From contig NC_135558.1 in NCBI RefSeq assembly GCF_964340395.1, forward strand, positions 3,445,001-3,509,000: DNA of 64,000 bases, written 5' to 3'. A program made the translations under genes and the position numbers. The notes under the pieces are model-generated. The model searched no databases. It saw nothing but the letters and a program-made list of their open reading frames with translations, and was not told the DNA's origin. Of the stretch, positions 1-11,566 are shown piece by piece. The stretch comes from Glandiceps talaboti. Its lineage: Eukaryota > Hemichordata > Enteropneusta > Spengelidae. Positions within the stretch are counted from its first letter, which is position 1; every line of letters starts with the position of its first letter.

Positions 1-732
1 TCGAGCGATCAGACAAGGTCGCTTACATACACTTAATGTTTGTATGTACATATTGCGTAACAACGTGGTCAGCCTAAACTATTCCTTACAGGGGTTTACT
101 TCTGTAGTTGGCGAGCGAATATATGTCTTCATGGTGACATTTCGAAACCAGTTCGGATTTTTTGTTCAGTAACATTAACTTTTCAACAATACATTGATTA
201 AACAAAGTTTATCAGTTAAACAGAGGTTACAATGTTTCATCTCCCTTTTATAAGCAGCCCCTTGGGTGATGATATCCCACTTGATATTATATGGCCGGTT
301 TCTTTCCTTCAAATTCAAAACTTGTTTGAATAGCTCTGTGATGTACTGTAGCTTCTTATAAGTAAATGTGTGTTTGTGATTTTGAGAATCGCTATAGCCC
401 AAAGTATAGTTTTGTGTTGTTATTATCTGGTGTGACTTGTGCCCTGTATATTATGTTTGTTGATAGGCAGTTGCCGTTGAGTGGTGATGAATGTGTAAGT
501 TGGAATGGGGGGGGGGGGGGGGTGACCATGGGCACGTTGGAATGGGGGGATGAATTCGTAAATTGGAATGGGGGGTGGGGGGGGTGGTGGTGAATGGGCA
601 AGTTTGAATGTGTGTATGTATGTGTGTGTGTGTGTGGGGGGGGGGGGTGATGAATGTGTAAGTTGGGGGGGGGGGGTGAATGGATGAATAAATCCGTATG
701 GCCACTTTAAATTTTGTTTTGTATATTTTCAG
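1..732. other. Intronic or upstream DNA of RIMOC1, no exon seen
   Basis: I see no convincing exon here. The RIMOC1 exon that follows begins in mid-protein, so the first exon(s) should lie before base 1 or be too short to recognise. The second half is a G-rich low-complexity tract. Confidence 0.5.
489..690 (+). repeat. G-rich degenerate tandem tract
   Basis: Imperfect repeats of a unit like GATGAATGTGTAAGTTGG alternate with runs of 6 to 15 G, with a short GT tract near 619-636. The open frames on both strands here are low-complexity artefacts. Several G-runs in one strand give quadruplex potential. Confidence 0.75.
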
Positions 733-781
733 GGTAACTAATGATAGTTCATTGCATGAAGCTACAAGGGAATATGTCCAG
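733..781 (+). CDS. RIMOC1: RIMOC1 exon (partial N-terminal region)
   Basis: Acceptor AG at 731-732 and donor GTAAGA at 782. The first base completes a split codon; the exon reads VTNDSSLHEATREYVQ and corresponds to the vertebrate segment ending LLELYTQ. Confidence 0.8.
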
Positions 782-3700
782 GTAAGACCAGCTAACTCAA
801 TTGATCATAGTCATTGGTATGGGGACTATATACAGGTATTGGTGACAGAAAAAAAATGAATCTCAAATTTGTCAGACTCTTAATCAGTATTGATGATAGA
901 CAGGTTTACCTGGACATTTATATAGTTATGTGTGTTCCATACATGTAGCATTGTGGTCATGTGATTTGAAGGCAGTGCACATGTTCTGTAGCAGATGTTT
1001 GCACATTATTAGGGTGGTAACTGTAATATCAGTAATATCAAAACTTTATACATGTATTACGGCATGCCTTTGGCCTTCTAAACAGAGGATGTCAGCACAT
1101 GCATGCATGTTCCATTGTTTTCCAAGTTAATGTTCTGAGTGCATACTTGTAGCTAAAAAGACTCCCTAGACATTGTTATGTGTATGCCTGCATGGTTATT
1201 CTCCTGTGTGTGTATGCATTCTAACATGCAGCTGAATCTCTCCTTTGCCATGGTCCAGGTATACTACTGTGAGCTTTCATCATGTTCGTCACTTGAGATG
1301 TGAAATGATCCTGATTATTGCTTGCCGTAACCTACATCAGCAAATCTGCCTTTACTACATGTCAGAATTTATCAAAGAAAGTAATTCCAATTTCATGCTG
1401 AATATTTTGGTGCAAATATTGATTAAAGGTGATTCAAAATGCTCACATTCACTATTGGTATTTTGCTAGACAGCATGTTTGTGAAATGTATTAAAACTTT
1501 AAAAAAGCGTCTGCAAACACCTTAAAATGACCTTTTTTCAGTCAGTTCCCTTCGGATTTACTTCAAAATACATAATTCATGTTCACAGTATCAAAACCAT
1601 GACAATGACAATTATGGCTTTCCTGCTGTATCATTGTCAGTCTGTATGATATGACGTGTCGTGTCACCCTATCAGATACTACTTACAAGAAGCCTCACTA
1701 GGGCTGAACGACACGACATATCTTACAGTTTACATATCACTTAAACCTCAGACCTTTTCGAAAGTTTAATTTTCCTCAGAGATTGATGAGTATACTTTCA
1801 AATTTATATTATAATAGTTTGCGAAAAAAATTGACCACTCTGACAAGTTTCTTTTGTGCTAAGAATTGCTCCGAGTGATTTTCTTTTTGTGCAGACAAAT
1901 GCACACATAGACACAACCACATAATTCTACAGAAATCCATTTAGGTTTTGGAATTGTGACAGGGCTATGTTGCACGCTCTATATCGTGTCACTGTGGAAC
2001 TATCAAGGCTTGCCCAGTCTGTCCACAGCCTATCTTGGAATAACACAGAGCCAACAACATAGCACCTTTGGCTCCTGCTTGTGAACTATCATCCCCAACT
2101 GTTCAAGTCGTTACTCTAGAAGTCCCCAAACTCAAACTCATCATGTTAGTGAGATATGACTGAGTGATACAGCCTACCCATCGAGTTTGTAGAAAACTCA
2201 CCCTGGGATTGGGTTGATCACAGAAAAATTCCCCCATTTCAAGTGTGATTTGAACCGTTAGTCCTGAGCTCTTGTGATTTATATAGAGTATGATCACAAA
2301 ATTGACTATTTTGACAAGAGTATATTAATGAAAGTATAATTCCAATTCACCAAATATAGTGGAAACCCATAAAAATAGGTTAGTCTGACAATGAAACAAG
2401 ACATTCCATTTGACATTCATGGTTTGTTTTCATTTCTCTACAGGCATTACTAGATTTTACATTTTTTGACGAGAATTTACTTGTAGATGAGGAATTTCCT
2501 GAAGATTGCGCTGAAGACAGAGTACGTCATATTTTAGGTGAGTGATTTGTGTCTCATTTGAAACTTTACACATTGTTTTAAATTTGTTAGGTACCAGACT
2601 ACCGGTATGTATGAAACCTGCACCAGCTGCAATTTTTGTTAAGGGTATTAGAGGTATGCAGGTAACAATTATGAAACCTGCACCAGCTGCAATACAAATT
2701 GGGACACTTTTTGTTAAGGGTAGTACAGGTATGTAGGTAACACTTATGAAACCCTCACCAGCTGCAATTCAAATTGGGACTCTTTTTGTTAAGGGTAGTA
2801 CAGGTATGTAGGTAACACTTATGAAACCTGCACCAGCTGCAATTCAAATTGGGACACTTTTTGTTAAGGGTAGTACCAGTATGCAGGTAACAATTATGAA
2901 ACCTGCACCAGCTGCAATACAAATTGGGACACTTTTTGTTAAGGGTAGTACAGGTATGTAGGTAACACTTATGAAACCTGCACCAGCTGCAATTCAAATT
3001 GGGACACTTTTTGTTAAGGGTAGTACCGGTATGTAGGTAAAAATTATGAAACCTGCACCAGCTGCAATTCAAATTGGGACACTTTTTGTTAAGGGTAGTA
3101 CCGGTATGTAGGTAACAATTATGAAACCTGCACCAACTGCAATTGGGACACTTTTTGTCATAAAGTACCCAAAGGTATATTCACTAAAAAATTGGTCATT
3201 GACAGTTACTTATACCTCCAGCAGTTGGTAAAATGACTATATTGTATTCACTTTGTTACTGTATGTTATTTTTGTATACTTTACCATGCTTGCTATGGCA
3301 TGTTGTTATGCAATAAAGAATGATTGATTGATTGATTGATTGATTGACTGATTGATTGATTATAAAAAAGACACTGTATCTGTTAATATTAGTGATCAAT
3401 ATTATCTGTAGGTAGTGTACAGTGTACTGGCAAGTTTAAAACTTGAGCAAAAGCTTGTTTTTTTAATCTGTTTACCATGTTTTTAAATTGTATCAAACAT
3501 AGTTGTGTGACTGCTACACTGTTCAGCAATGGTTATAATTCAGATCATACTTTGGTTAAATTGTGGTTCAGTAACATCATTTCATGGTGGGTTATGGTTA
3601 CACTGTCGGTCTAATGTAACTGATGTTTGTGGATCAAATGTCAATACCAGAGCTGTATTCATACTAAAAATTTGTTTTTATGTAAGTTACATTTCCAGAC

Positions 3701-6499
3701 TGCCATGCCTTTGTGGCAGAGGTTTGCAGACCTCTTGTCAACACCATAGATGTATTAGGTATTTATATGCTGTTAATAGTTTGCTTGTATTACAAAATTC
3801 TTTTTTTTTTCAGTTACATTTCCAGACTGCCATGACCCTTCGTAGCTGAAGTTTGTGAACTCACTGTCAATACCTAGATGTAATCAATGTAATAAACTAC
3901 CGTAACACTGTTTGTTTTTATTTCAGTTACACTTTCAGACTGTCACTCCCTTGTAACTGAGGTTTGTGGACCAAATGTAGACATCATAGATGTATTAGGT
4001 GTGGACATTGTAGAATGTATTCACTGGAGAAGAGGTGCACTTATCTACATGTATTGCCATACTATTCATCAAGATATACACAGATTACAAAGACAAAAAG
4101 CACATTTCATTAAGGTAGATATAATCCTAATATATACTGTTTACTTTGAACAAGTATGTGTGATTTTATACTGATAGATGTTATGTGAAGGATGTGGATC
4201 ATCTGGCATTGACCTTTAAACTATTCTGTGTTTGTGATTTTATACTGATAGATGCTACATGAGGGTGTTGATCATCTGGCATTGACCTTTAAACTATTCT
4301 GTGTTTGTGATTTTATACTGATAGATGCTACATGAGGGTGTTGATCATATAAGTGCAATGTTAAATACAAGAAGTAAAGTTGTTGATGAAATGGTACCTG
4401 AAGAAGAGGATAACACACTAAAGTTAATCCATGAAGGTGAATATAATTGTTATATGCCTCATAGGATTCTGTTTTATGCCTCATGGGGTTCTGTTATATG
4501 CCTCATGGAGGTTCTATTATATGCCTCATGGGGTTCTGTTATGTGCCTCATGGGGTTCTGTTATATGCCTCATGGGGTTCTGTTATGTGCCTCATGGGGT
4601 TCTATTATATGCCTCATGGGGTTCTGTTATATGCCTCATGGGGTTCTGTTATATGCCTCATGGAGGTTCTATTATATGCCTCATGGAGTTCTGTTATGTG
4701 CCTCATGGGGTTCTGTTATATGCCTCATGGAGGTTCTATTATATGCCTCATGGGGTTCTGTTGTATGCCTCATGGGGTTCTGTTATATGCCTCATGGGGT
4801 TCTGTTATATGCCTCATGGGGTTCTATTATATGCCTCATGGAGGTTCAGTTATATGCCTCATGGGGTTCTGTTGTATGCCTCATGGGGTTCTGTTATATG
4901 CCTGATGGGGTTCTGTTATATGCCTCATGGAGGTTCTGTTATATGCCTGATGGGGTTATTATTATTATTTTATTATTTTATTTCTTGTAAGTAAACGCGC
5001 TACACATGCGTCTCAGCGCGTTGTACAGACTGTAGTTTAAAAAATTGCAATAAACTAAAGAAAATAACAACACACAAAAAGGGGCTAGGTGTAAAACTGG
5101 CCAATTAAAATAATTCACAATGTATAAAAACTGACAAGTTAAAATCAATCACTTAAAATGTTGTCTAAAAAGATATGTCTTTAAACTACGTTTAAAAATG
5201 TCAACAGTCATTATATTTCTCATTTCAAATGGAAGTGAATTCCACAGAGAGGGTGAGCACACTGAAAAAGCCCTCTGGCCATAAGATCTATTGTTCTGTT
5301 ATATGCCTCATGGGGTTCTATTATATGCCTCATGGAGGTTCAGTTATATGCCTCATGGGGTTCTGTTATATGCCTCATGGGGTTCTGTTATATGCCTCAG
5401 GGGGTTCTGTTGTATGCCTCATGGGGTTCTGTTGTATGGAGTCATGATGGGTGAATGGTTAGCGTGACCGGCTTGGAATCTACAGGTTGCAGGTTCGAGC
5501 CCTGTCGCTGCCTGCTGTTTGTTTCTGAGTGGCTAAAGTCCTTGGGCAAGATTTGAACCACGACTGTGCCTCAGTCAACCCAGCTGTATAACTGGGGGAC
5601 CTCCCTGGTAGGATGTAGGTTGCAATGTGAAGGCTTTAATAATCCTATGCGCTTAAATGGCTGCAATGGATTGTATGCTCCCCAGGGAGTTGAGGAAGAC
5701 TAAAAGGGCCGTTGTGCCGTTCTGATCCGAGCCAGGGGTAATAATTGTAAAGCGCTTTGAGCACGGAGTGGGAAAGCGCTATATAAGAAACCATCATTAA
5801 CATTACATTATTATGCCTCATCGGGGGTTCTGTTATATGCCTCGTGGGGTTCTGTTATATGCCTCATGGGGTTCTGTTGTATGCCTCATGGAGGTTCTGT
5901 TATATGCCTCATGGAGGTTCTGTTATATGCCTCATGGAGGTTCTGTTATATGCCTGATGGGGTTCTGTTATATACCACATAGGATCTAGGATTGTTATAT
6001 GTCTCATAGTGTTCTCTTAATTATGCCTCATAGGATTCCGTTGTATGCCTCACAGGATTGTGTTACATATGCCTCACAGGGTTGAGTGATATGGTTAGTA
6101 AAGAGGTGATTCAGCTCACATCATCAGGATTAACCTGTCTCTATCAACTGTTTGGCATATTTTTTAAGATGCAAAAATTCACGAGAACTAGAGAAAAGTA
6201 ATACCATTGGGGGCTTTGATTTGAAAAAAATGTTTTCAATTCTTATTTTATTTCATTTCATTTCAGGTGTGTTTAGTGATACTCATCTTCTAGCCCTAAT
6301 GTATGCAGGAGAGATGTGTTATTGGTTTACCATGGCAACAAAGGACCAGCAAACTCACCAGAATGAATTAACAGAATCAGGGAAAATTTTCTTGCAAAAA
6401 TACATAAATGTAGTAAATGGACCAATGAAAGAAGCAGGGTGGGATTGTAGTAGAGCTGAACAATTACTACAGGAACTATGTACCAATACTGATAAATAG
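733..6499 (+). CDS. RIMOC1: RIMOC1 (C5orf51/UPF0600) homologue, 3' five exons
   Basis: Exons 733-781, 2444-2537, 3927-4114, 4325-4436 and 6267-6499 join in frame (phases 0, 1, 0, 1) to give 224 residues plus stop. Colinear with the vertebrate protein (about 294 aa), so roughly 70 N-terminal residues are missing upstream of the window. Matching blocks seen: FDENLLVDEEFPED (vertebrate YFEENKLVDEDFPED), WRRGALIYMYCH (WRRGALLYMYCH) and VFSDTHLLALMYAGEMCYW (IFSDIHLLALMYSGEMCYW). In vertebrates the protein binds RAB7 and helps recruit it to damaged mitochondria in mitophagy; cytosolic function here is inferred by homology. Introns 2 to 4 are loaded with tandem repeats and exon duplications, and the stop codon lies inside a 63-bp tandem array. 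It converges on the factor B gene. Confidence 0.92.
2444..2537 (+). CDS. RIMOC1: RIMOC1 exon with FDENLLVDEEFPED block
   Basis: Acceptor CTACAG before 2444, donor GTGAGT at 2538. Reads ALLDFTFFDENLLVDEEFPE and onward to RVRHIL, the most conserved N-terminal block of the family. Ends in phase 1. Confidence 0.93.
2590..3165 (+). repeat. 75-bp minisatellite in RIMOC1 intron
   Basis: Seven to eight copies of a 75-bp unit; the motif GGGACACTTTTTGTT recurs at 2701, 2776 (one change), 2851, 2926, 3001 and 3076. Because 75 is a multiple of 3 the minus strand keeps a 105-residue open frame (2755-3072), an artefact. The array starts about 50 bp after the donor of the preceding exon. Confidence 0.92.
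3321..3362 (+). repeat. (TGAT)n microsatellite
   Basis: About ten TGAT units with one variant, directly after an AATAAAG-containing stretch. Confidence 0.9.
3590..3880 (+). pseudogene. Decayed tandem copies of RIMOC1 exon 3 start
   Basis: Three degenerate copies of the acceptor side of the exon at 3927 precede it, near 3593-3650, 3680-3757 and 3810-3880. The last two carry a pyrimidine tract or TTACATTTCCAGACTGCCATG, resembling the true TTACACTTTCAGACTGTCAC, then text similar to GAGGTTTGTGGACC and CATAGATGTATTAGGT. Frameshifts and a stop make them non-coding. Confidence 0.75.
3927..4114 (+). CDS. RIMOC1: RIMOC1 exon with WRRGALIYMYCH core
   Basis: Acceptor TTTCAG before 3927, donor GTAGAT at 4115. 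Encodes VTLSDCHSLVTEVCGPNVD then the family signature WRRGALIYMYCH and ends HFIK in phase 0. Confidence 0.94.
4160..4324 (+). repeat. Two upstream copies of RIMOC1 exon 4 acceptor region
   Basis: A 73-74-bp segment containing TTTTATACTGATAG followed by ATGCTACATGAGGGTGTTG occurs three times, with the ATG at 4178 (degenerate), 4252 and 4325. Only the last continues into the full exon, so two decoy acceptors lie directly upstream. Confidence 0.85.
4325..4436 (+). CDS. RIMOC1: RIMOC1 exon 4 of the window
   Basis: Acceptor GATAG before 4325, donor GTGAAT at 4437, 112 nt. Reads MLHEGVDHISAMLNTRSKVV and on to LKLIHE(G), aligning with the vertebrate YLLDGISYLLQMLNYR segment. The internal Met is not the protein start. 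Confidence 0.9.
4957..5292. mobile_element. Insertion of unknown family inside the 22-bp array
   Basis: About 335 bp of unrelated sequence starting with an ATT-rich tract and ending AAGCCCTCTGGCCATAAG interrupts the array, which resumes unchanged on the other side. The ATT-rich end looks like a LINE-type 3' tail read in reverse. No coding motif seen. Confidence 0.6.
5439..5812 (+). mobile_element. tRNA-derived SINE, type A (AGCGCTTTGAG tail)
   Basis: tRNA-like head with an A box near TGGTTAGCGTGACC and B box GGTTCGAGCCC, then a body (GGGCAAGATTTGAACCACGA, CAACCCAGCTGTATAACTGG) and a 3' tail with AAAGCGCTTTGAGCACGG and AAAGCGCTATATAAG. It sits inside the 22-bp array. Head without CCA end or intact cloverleaf, so not a functional tRNA gene. 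Confidence 0.88.
6267..6499 (+). CDS. RIMOC1: RIMOC1 terminal coding exon
   Basis: Acceptor TTTCAG before 6267; stop TAG at 6497-6499. Reads VFSDTHLLALMYAGEMCYW, then KIFLQKYINVVNGPMKEAGW and ends LQELCTNTDK. The vertebrate protein ends at nearly the same place (SVCEGPLKEQEWN and so on). The last ten codons and the stop are the seed of the downstream array. Confidence 0.94.
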
Positions 6500-8770
6500 A
6501 ACTCTGTACATCATGAATTCATGTTGTAGTTACAGGAACTATGTACCAGTACTGATAAATAGAACTCTGTACATCATGAATTCATGTTGTAATTACAGGA
6601 ACTATGTACCAATACTGATAAATAGAACTCTGTACATCATGAATTCATGCTGTAGTTACAGGAACTATGTACCAGTACTGATAAATAGAACTCTGTACAT
6701 CATGAATTCATGTTGTAGTTACAGGAACTATGTACCAGTACTGATAAATAGAACTCTGTACATCATGAATTCATGTTGTAATTACAGGAACTATGTACCA
6801 GTACTGATAAATAGAACTCTGTACATCATGAATTCATGTTGTAGTTACAGGAACTATAACATGAATTCATGATGTATGTTGTAGTTACAGGAACTATGTA
6901 CCAGTACTGATAAATAGAACTCTGTACATCATGAATTTATGTTGTAGTTACAGGAACTATGTACCAGTACTGACAAATAGAACTCTGTACATCATGAAGT
7001 TATGTTGTAATTACAGGAACTATGTACGAATACTGATAAATAGAACTCTGTACATCATGAATTTATGTTGTAGTTACAGGAACTATGCACCAGTACTGAT
7101 AAATAGAACTCTGTACATCATGAATTTATGTTGTAGTTACAGGAACTATGCACCAGTACTGATAAATAGAACTCTGTACATCATGAATTTATGTTGTAAT
7201 TACAGGAACTATGCACCAGTACTGATAAATAGAACTCTGTACATCGTGAATTTATGTTGTAATTACAGGAACTATGCACCAGTACTGATAAATAGAACTC
7301 TGTACATCATGAATTTATGTTGTAATTACAGGAACTATGCACCAGTACTGATAAATAGAACTCTGTACATCATGAAGTTATGTTGTAATTACAGGAACTA
7401 CAGTACCAGTACTGATAAATAGAACTCTGTACATCATGATGTTATGTTGTAATTACAGGAACTATGCACCAGTACTGATAAATAGAACTCTGTACATCAT
7501 GAATTTATGTTGTAGTTACAGGAACTATGCACCAGTACTGATAAATAGAACTCTGTACATCATGAATTTATGTTGTAATTACAGGAACTATGTACCAGTA
7601 CTGATAAATAGAACTCTGTACATCATGAATTCATGTTGTAGTTACAGGAACTATAACATGAATTCATGATGTATGTTGTAGTTACAGGAACTATGCTCCA
7701 GTGCTGATAAATAGAACTCTGTACATCATGAATTCATGTTGTAATTACAGGAACTATGCACCAGTACTGATAAATAGAACTCTGTACATCATGAATTTAT
7801 GTTGTAGTTACAGGAACTATGTACCAGTACTGATAAATAGAACTCTGTACATCATGAATTCATGTTGTAATTACAGGAACTATGCACCAGTACTGATAAA
7901 TAGAATTCTGTACATCATGAATTTATGTTGTAATTACAGGAACTATGTACCAATACTGATAAATAGAACTCTGTACATCATGAAGTTATGTTGTAGTTAC
8001 AGGAACTATGTACCAATACTGATAAATAGAACTCTGTACATCATGAAGTTATGCTGTAGTTACAGGAACTATGCACCAGTACTGATAAATAGAACTCTGT
8101 ACATCATGAAGTTATGTTGTAGTTACAGGAACTATGTACCAATACTGATAAATAGAACTCTGTACATCATGAATTCATGTTGTAGTTACAGGAACTATGT
8201 ACCAATACTGATAAATAGAACTCTGTACATCATGAAGTTATGTTGTAGTTACAGGAACTATGTACGAATACTGATAAATAGAACTCTGTACATCATGAAT
8301 TCATGCTGTAGTTACAGGAACTATGCACCAGTACTGATAAATAGAACTCTGTACATCATGAGTTTATGTTGTAGTTACAGGAACTATGTACCAGTACTGA
8401 TAAATAGAACTCTGTACATCATGAATTCATGTTGTAGTTACAGGAACTATGTACCAGTACTGATAAATAGAACTCTGTACATCATGAATTCATGTTGTAG
8501 TTACAGGAACTATGTACCAGTACTGATAAATAGAACTCTTTACATCATGAAGTTATGTTGTAGTTACAGGAACTATGTACCAGTACTGATAAATAGAACT
8601 CTGTACATCATGAAGTTATGTTGTAGTTACAGGAACTACAGTACCAGTACTGATAAATAGAACTCTGTACAACATGAATTTATGTTGTAATTACAGGAAC
8701 TATGCACCAGTACTGATAAATAGAACTCTGTACAACATGAATTCATGTTGTAGTTACAGGAACTATGTAC
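6470..8770 (+). repeat. 63-bp minisatellite seeded by the RIMOC1 stop region
   Basis: About 36 units of 63 bp, each holding TACAGGAACTATGTACCA, GTACTGATAAATAGAACTCTG and TACATCATGAATTCATGTTG. The first unit is the true end of the RIMOC1 coding exon, and every unit repeats the C-terminal codons and TAG in the gene frame. Other frames stay open over many units (for example 319 residues at 7701-8660) only because 63 is divisible by 3. Near 6850 and 7650 the same deletion/duplication variant occurs, so blocks of units were copied together. Confidence 0.95.
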
Positions 8771-8774
8771 ATTT

Positions 8775-10198
8775 GTAGTCTCCAAGAACCTGGGATGTAA
8801 AGTATCCATTTCTTAACCAGGTCATGTAACTCAGAGCTAGAACCATCCAAAGCCAAATTTCAGACAATCTACCCAATAGTGTTTGAGGTTTTTTCATCAA
8901 AAATTAGTTGGCTTGGTATCAGATCCTTATCAGCATGACAAATTTTATAGTTACTATGAAATGCTTGTGCGTTATTACCTTAGTTTGTAAATCTTTTGAT
9001 CTACCAAGCTGATGAACATTTTTGAACATCAAAAATTCTTGAAACAACCCACTGTGACTTGCTGTACAGCTACTGTAGTCAGAATTACTTGTCTTGCATC
9101 ATAAATATGCAAAAACCTACGATTTCTTTTATCAAAAAAGCACCAAGAAAAAACAACTTCAAAATTTGTCAACAAATATATAATTTTATTGATTAAAAAT
9201 TATGAAATCTCAATGATGTTACATTGTATCATTTATAGATCTTTTCACTGCTGTGTTCTTACGTTACATGTTTATGCTAGCGTGGCTCCAATCAATGCCT
9301 TCATTTTATGATTATTGAGTTTTTAAAATTGCTAGAAAGAGAAAAAAAAAACTCTGACTGTAAAAGCTATGAAATGTACATTGTAAAAAGTCATACACAT
9401 AATACTTGCAACAAAAAACTTGAAAATCCACAATTTGCATGAAATTATCACAACTGTGTAAAACAATATGGTATTAATTTAATCTTGATGGCCACCTCAT
9501 CACATACATGGCAGTAATTCATCATCATGTCATGCTATCAAATGACAAAAAAGTGATTTTATGAAACTTGATACGTGATACAACATATATTATTAATCAA
9601 TTGAAAATAATTCATCTTGATTTCAAAAGTGCAAATAAACTGAAGAATGGCAATCAAAAACATCAAATTAAAAAATTTCACATGGTGATTGCCAGACTGG
9701 TCTCATATATGTGGCACTGTACACCTTTCCTGTTCACAGTGTTACACACAGTAGAATCTGACAAAGTATGCATAGTATTATACCATGCCAAAGGGTTGTC
9801 ACTACTCATCTAGCAACTCATAATGACAAAAGTCCCTTACGTCGTCACTCATATTTTTCTTGGCTGAATGAAGAAAAATATTGGGGAATAACATTTGATT
9901 TCATTTCCAGTTATCTGGAAAACGAAAATATCTGTTCTAGTAAATCTTGGTTAATAATTACAATAACACTTTGATGTATAGATGTTAGATGTTCTGATAT
10001 CCCATATTGAGTTAACACCTGGGACAATAAAGAGGTGGACAGTCTAGGATTCCTATGGAACATGTTGATTTGGAGCTGGCAATATTAATTTCACATCTCA
10101 ACTACAACTAGGTATAGTCTATTGTTGTAGTTGTCTGGAATCTCATAGCATTTGATTTCATATGGATAAGGATTGATTGGGTATTTATTTTTAATTCT
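8775..10198. other. Intergenic AT-rich DNA between RIMOC1 and factor B
   Basis: Presumed RIMOC1 3' UTR or intergenic sequence. AATAAA occurs at about 9635 but cannot be tied to a transcript end. No coding motif is recognisable. Confidence 0.5.
9768..9905. mobile_element. Fragment related to the 11937 foldback element
   Basis: GGGTTGTCACTACTC and TTGGCTGAATGAAGAAAAATATTGGGGAATAACAT (in part) resemble both arms of the element at 11937-12101, in a degenerate order. Confidence 0.5.
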
Positions 10199-10600
10199 TA
10201 TGTATGTATGTATGTATGTATGTATGTATGTATGTATGTATGTATGTATGTATGTATGTATGTATGAATGTATGTATGTATGTATGTATGTATGTATGTA
10301 TGTATGTATGTATGTATGTATGTATGTATGTATGTATGTATGTATGTATGTATGTATGTATGTATGAATGTATGTATGTATGTATGTATGTATGTATGTA
10401 TGTATGTATGTATGTATGAATGAATGTATGTATGTATGTATGTATGTATGTATGTATGTATGTATGTATGTATGTATGTATGTATGTATGTATGTATGTA
10501 TGCGTGTATGTATGTATGTATGTATGTGTGTGTGTGTATGTATGTATATGTGTGTGTATGTATGTGTGAGTGTATGTATATGTGTGAGTATGCATCTGTG
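10199..10600 (+). repeat. (TATG)n microsatellite
   Basis: About 80 TATG units with scattered TGAA variants, passing into TATG/TG mixtures. It generates long artefact frames on both strands. Confidence 0.97.
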
Positions 10601-11111
10601 CACGTATGTAAGTGTGATTGTTATGATGTGCCTAGCCAGTAATTAAAGTTCTGTTTCAGGTACTGAGAATTGTTTGTACTTTTTATCAAAGTTATTCATG
10701 TTTAACTTAAATTTTTGATCCAAAATTTCATATTTTATCAATTCACTTCATAATGGAAGTGCTCAGGAAAGTAATCAACATACCAAATCACACTTTTTGT
10801 TTCCAGTACAATGTTGATGTCCGTTGATTTATAATCTTGCATGTAAAGCAGCTTTTGACTGAAAAATTGAGTATGCTGAATGGGCCAAGCTTAAGAAATT
10901 CAAAAACATTATCTGAGATGTTTTGTTACAACGCATTGGCCCTGGCAGAACATTGTTTCTGATTACATGATTGAAATATATTGCAAGTGCCACGAAACTG
11001 TGACTTGGCATTCATATTATTGTACATTTTCATCGATGGGTTGTTCAACATTTTCATTCACTGCTGCTTCAATGATTTCATCTGCAGCTGCTCCCACTGG
11101 AGGTTCTTCCT

Positions 11112-11566
11112 CTATCTATTGATGTTTTCTAGGTCTGCCTTCTCTTTAATCCAATCGATAACTTTCGGTAAGTGTGTGTAGTATCCATACTGGCCATCCT
11201 GTGCACAGCCAAGACCCCAGCTAACTATGCCAATCTGAACCCAGCGTGACGTACCATCAGCAGGGTCTTCAAACTCTCTTACTATTGGTCCACCAGAGTC
11301 CCCCTGACATGAATCTTTGATTGTTTTGTCTGGGTCAGCACTTACAGATCCAGCACAGAACATACGTGATGTGAGGTAAATGTTAGGGTCATGATTAGCA
11401 TTATCTAAACTTGCTTCACATCGTTCATCTGGTTGGATTTGAATGTCCACCTGTTGAAGGTTCTTAGCAAAATTTACCTGAGATCTGTCATTTATCACAC
11501 GTGGTGCCTCATGTCCCCATCCTGTTACTACAGCATATTTTGTGGGAACAACAAGGTTCTCTAAAT
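11112..11566 (-). CDS. Bf: Factor B exon 15: catalytic Ser and C-terminus
   Basis: Acceptor TTTCAG (11567-11572 region). Encodes [17 protein letters not shown], then [11 protein letters not shown] with catalytic Ser and the S1 Asp, then IVSWGLGC and the C-terminal helix VIDWIKEK; stop at 11112-11114. Confidence 0.96.

Larger units (their letters stand above)
4450..5990 (+). repeat. 22-bp minisatellite split by two insertions
   Basis: Unit ATGCCTCATGGGGTTCTGTTAT, about 23 copies in 4450-4957, seven in 5293-5438 and seven or more in 5812-5990, fading into degenerate copies to about 6085. It begins about a dozen bases after the donor of the exon at 4325-4436. All three plus frames are open (period 22), so the ORFs there (up to 221 residues) are artefacts. 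Confidence 0.93.

Noticed and set aside
2755-3072. 105-residue minus ORF with NCSWCRFHNCYLHT repeats
   Set aside because: Reverse reading of the 75-bp minisatellite.
4325-4990. 221-residue ORF with MPHGVLLYASWGS repeats
   Set aside because: Three overlapping frames of a 22-bp repeat; only 4325-4436 is a true RIMOC1 exon.
5439-5520. tRNA gene candidate (A and B boxes)
   Set aside because: Part of a SINE present in five copies with a shared non-tRNA body; no sound cloverleaf.
7701-8660. Long plus-strand ORF (319 residues, repeating NSCCSYRNYVPVLINRTLYI-like units)
   Set aside because: It is the off-frame reading of the 63-bp minisatellite; length divisible by three keeps it open.
10091-10646. 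Ile-His-Thr-Tyr and Met-Tyr-Val-Cys frames
   Set aside because: Readings of a TATG microsatellite.
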